Below, one piece after another: positions 63,642 through 64,000 of a DNA stretch of 64,000 nt. The number at the start of each line of letters is the position of its first letter. Positions within the stretch are counted from its first letter, which is position 1. The stretch is from contig NZ_AP024643.1 of NCBI RefSeq assembly GCF_019977195.1, positions 1,178,001-1,242,000 of the forward strand. Reading direction: 5' to 3'. The position numbers and the translations under genes are program-made. The stretch is from Arthrobacter sp. StoSoilA2 (GTDB lineage Bacteria; Actinomycetota; Actinomycetes; Actinomycetales; Micrococcaceae). The notes beneath the pieces are model-generated. The model did no database searches, was not told the origin of the DNA, and saw nothing but the letters and a program-made list of their open reading frames with translations.

Positions 63642-64000
63642 TTAGACAACATCCTTGGTTCGGTTTCTCCAGATACCGATCACACAAGGAATAAGGATCC
63701 ATATGACAGCTGAAGATGCGGCAGCTGCAGCGTTGCCGCCTTCGGTCAGAACGTTGGTGAACGTGGCGGATTGAAGAAATGGCGTTGCATCGCCAGCGAC
63801 CAGACCAATCAGCGAGTCGAAAACAAAAGATTGAAACAGCACAAAGACAATCGCGAGTGGCGTGGACAGGAGCGCGGAAGCGACCGCAGCCCCGGACATG
63901 ACGCCAACCAGGGTGGCGCAAAGCAGTAGCCAGACACTCCTGTTCAGGCTTCCGAACATGATGTCCGAGCTCGTGAAAACGGAGAAGCCCGCCGATACAG
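63642..64000 (-). CDS. Polytopic membrane protein, C-terminal part (cut by window edge), ABC-2-like
   Basis: An open minus-strand frame runs from beyond 64000 to 63642; the first in-window Met (63959) is not the start, because the frame reads VSAGFSVFTSSDIMFGS without a stop or ribosome site there. It has four hydrophobic segments and ends IGIWRNRTKDVV, as many ABC-2-type permeases do. N terminus missing. Family assignment is tentative. Confidence 0.5.
   Translation of the reverse strand, partial: VSAGFSVFTSSDIMFGSLNRSVWLLLCATLVGVMSGAAVASALLSTPLAIVFVLFQSFVFDSLIGLVAGDATPFLQSATFTNVLTEGGNAAAAASSAVIWILIPCVIGIWRNRTKDVV

Noticed and set aside
1..64000. tRNA, rRNA or insertion sequences
   Set aside because: No cloverleaf, rRNA core or transposase DDE/IS end repeats were recognised by eye; small RNAs would need a structure search.

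Overview
This 64 kb window is high-GC chromosomal DNA from an actinobacterium, most likely a soil member of the Micrococcaceae (Arthrobacter/Paenarthrobacter type). The evidence is the gene content and protein style: a BsaP-containing biotin operon, a DUF222/HNH protein, HelR with a rifamycin-associated element, MSMEG_6728-like and DUF6153 proteins, GTG starts, and recurrent long intergenic palindromes. I see no rRNA, tRNA, CRISPR array, prophage or complete insertion sequence. The window looks like core/accessory chromosome rather than a mobile island.

Layout. 1-1.4 kb: an edge-truncated XRE regulator with operator-like repeats, a degenerate HPt-fold protein and a Vsr endonuclease. 1.45-7.1 kb (minus): the biotin operon bioB-bsaP-bioA-bioF-bioD-P450, every junction a 4-bp ATGA overlap; the P450 lacks the ExxR pair. 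7.3-14.3 kb: an NCS1 permease, a frameshifted SDR, a zinc alcohol dehydrogenase, small envelope or stress-like proteins, a SIS protein and an Old Yellow Enzyme with a perfect operator palindrome. 14.5-22.7 kb (plus): a GntR regulator followed by an eight-gene catabolic operon (TIM-barrel isomerase/decarboxylase-like, DhaK-DhaL kinase, RpiB-like, 3-hydroxyacyl-CoA-dehydrogenase-like, SDR, 30-aa membrane microprotein, anion-type MFS, TpiA/EryH-like). I read it as sugar-acid oxidation and decarboxylation to a tetrulose, then conversion to erythrose 4-phosphate.

22.7-36.6 kb: a RecB-like nuclease/helicase, a cytosine-deaminase-like enzyme, a large unclassified metzincin-like protein, a CBS protein, Tex, a DUF1622 protein, an adenine deaminase type enzyme and an unusual winged-helix/Lys-Ala/X25-domain chimera. 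36.6-43.9 kb: acylphosphatase, VapBC, and a nucleoside salvage locus (ribokinase, GntR, MFS, nucleoside hydrolase), an ArsR-SRPBCC fusion and a PfkB kinase. 43.9-50.8 kb: a LuxR-like relic, DUF222/HNH, DinB, VOC and SDR proteins, a LacI relic and hipBA with an operator and a 22-bp duplication across the hipA stop.

50.8-64 kb: a GAF-ANTAR regulator, an MFS exporter, an ArsR/SRPBCC/YCII operon whose 26-bp palindromic operator fixes the arsR start, helR with a RAE, a TetR-controlled quinone reductase/hydrolase operon, a metal-type cluster (His-rich protein, DUF6153, DUF305 lipoprotein) with an unusual leader, and membrane genes running off the right edge.

All family assignments are from motif reading only; no database search was run.
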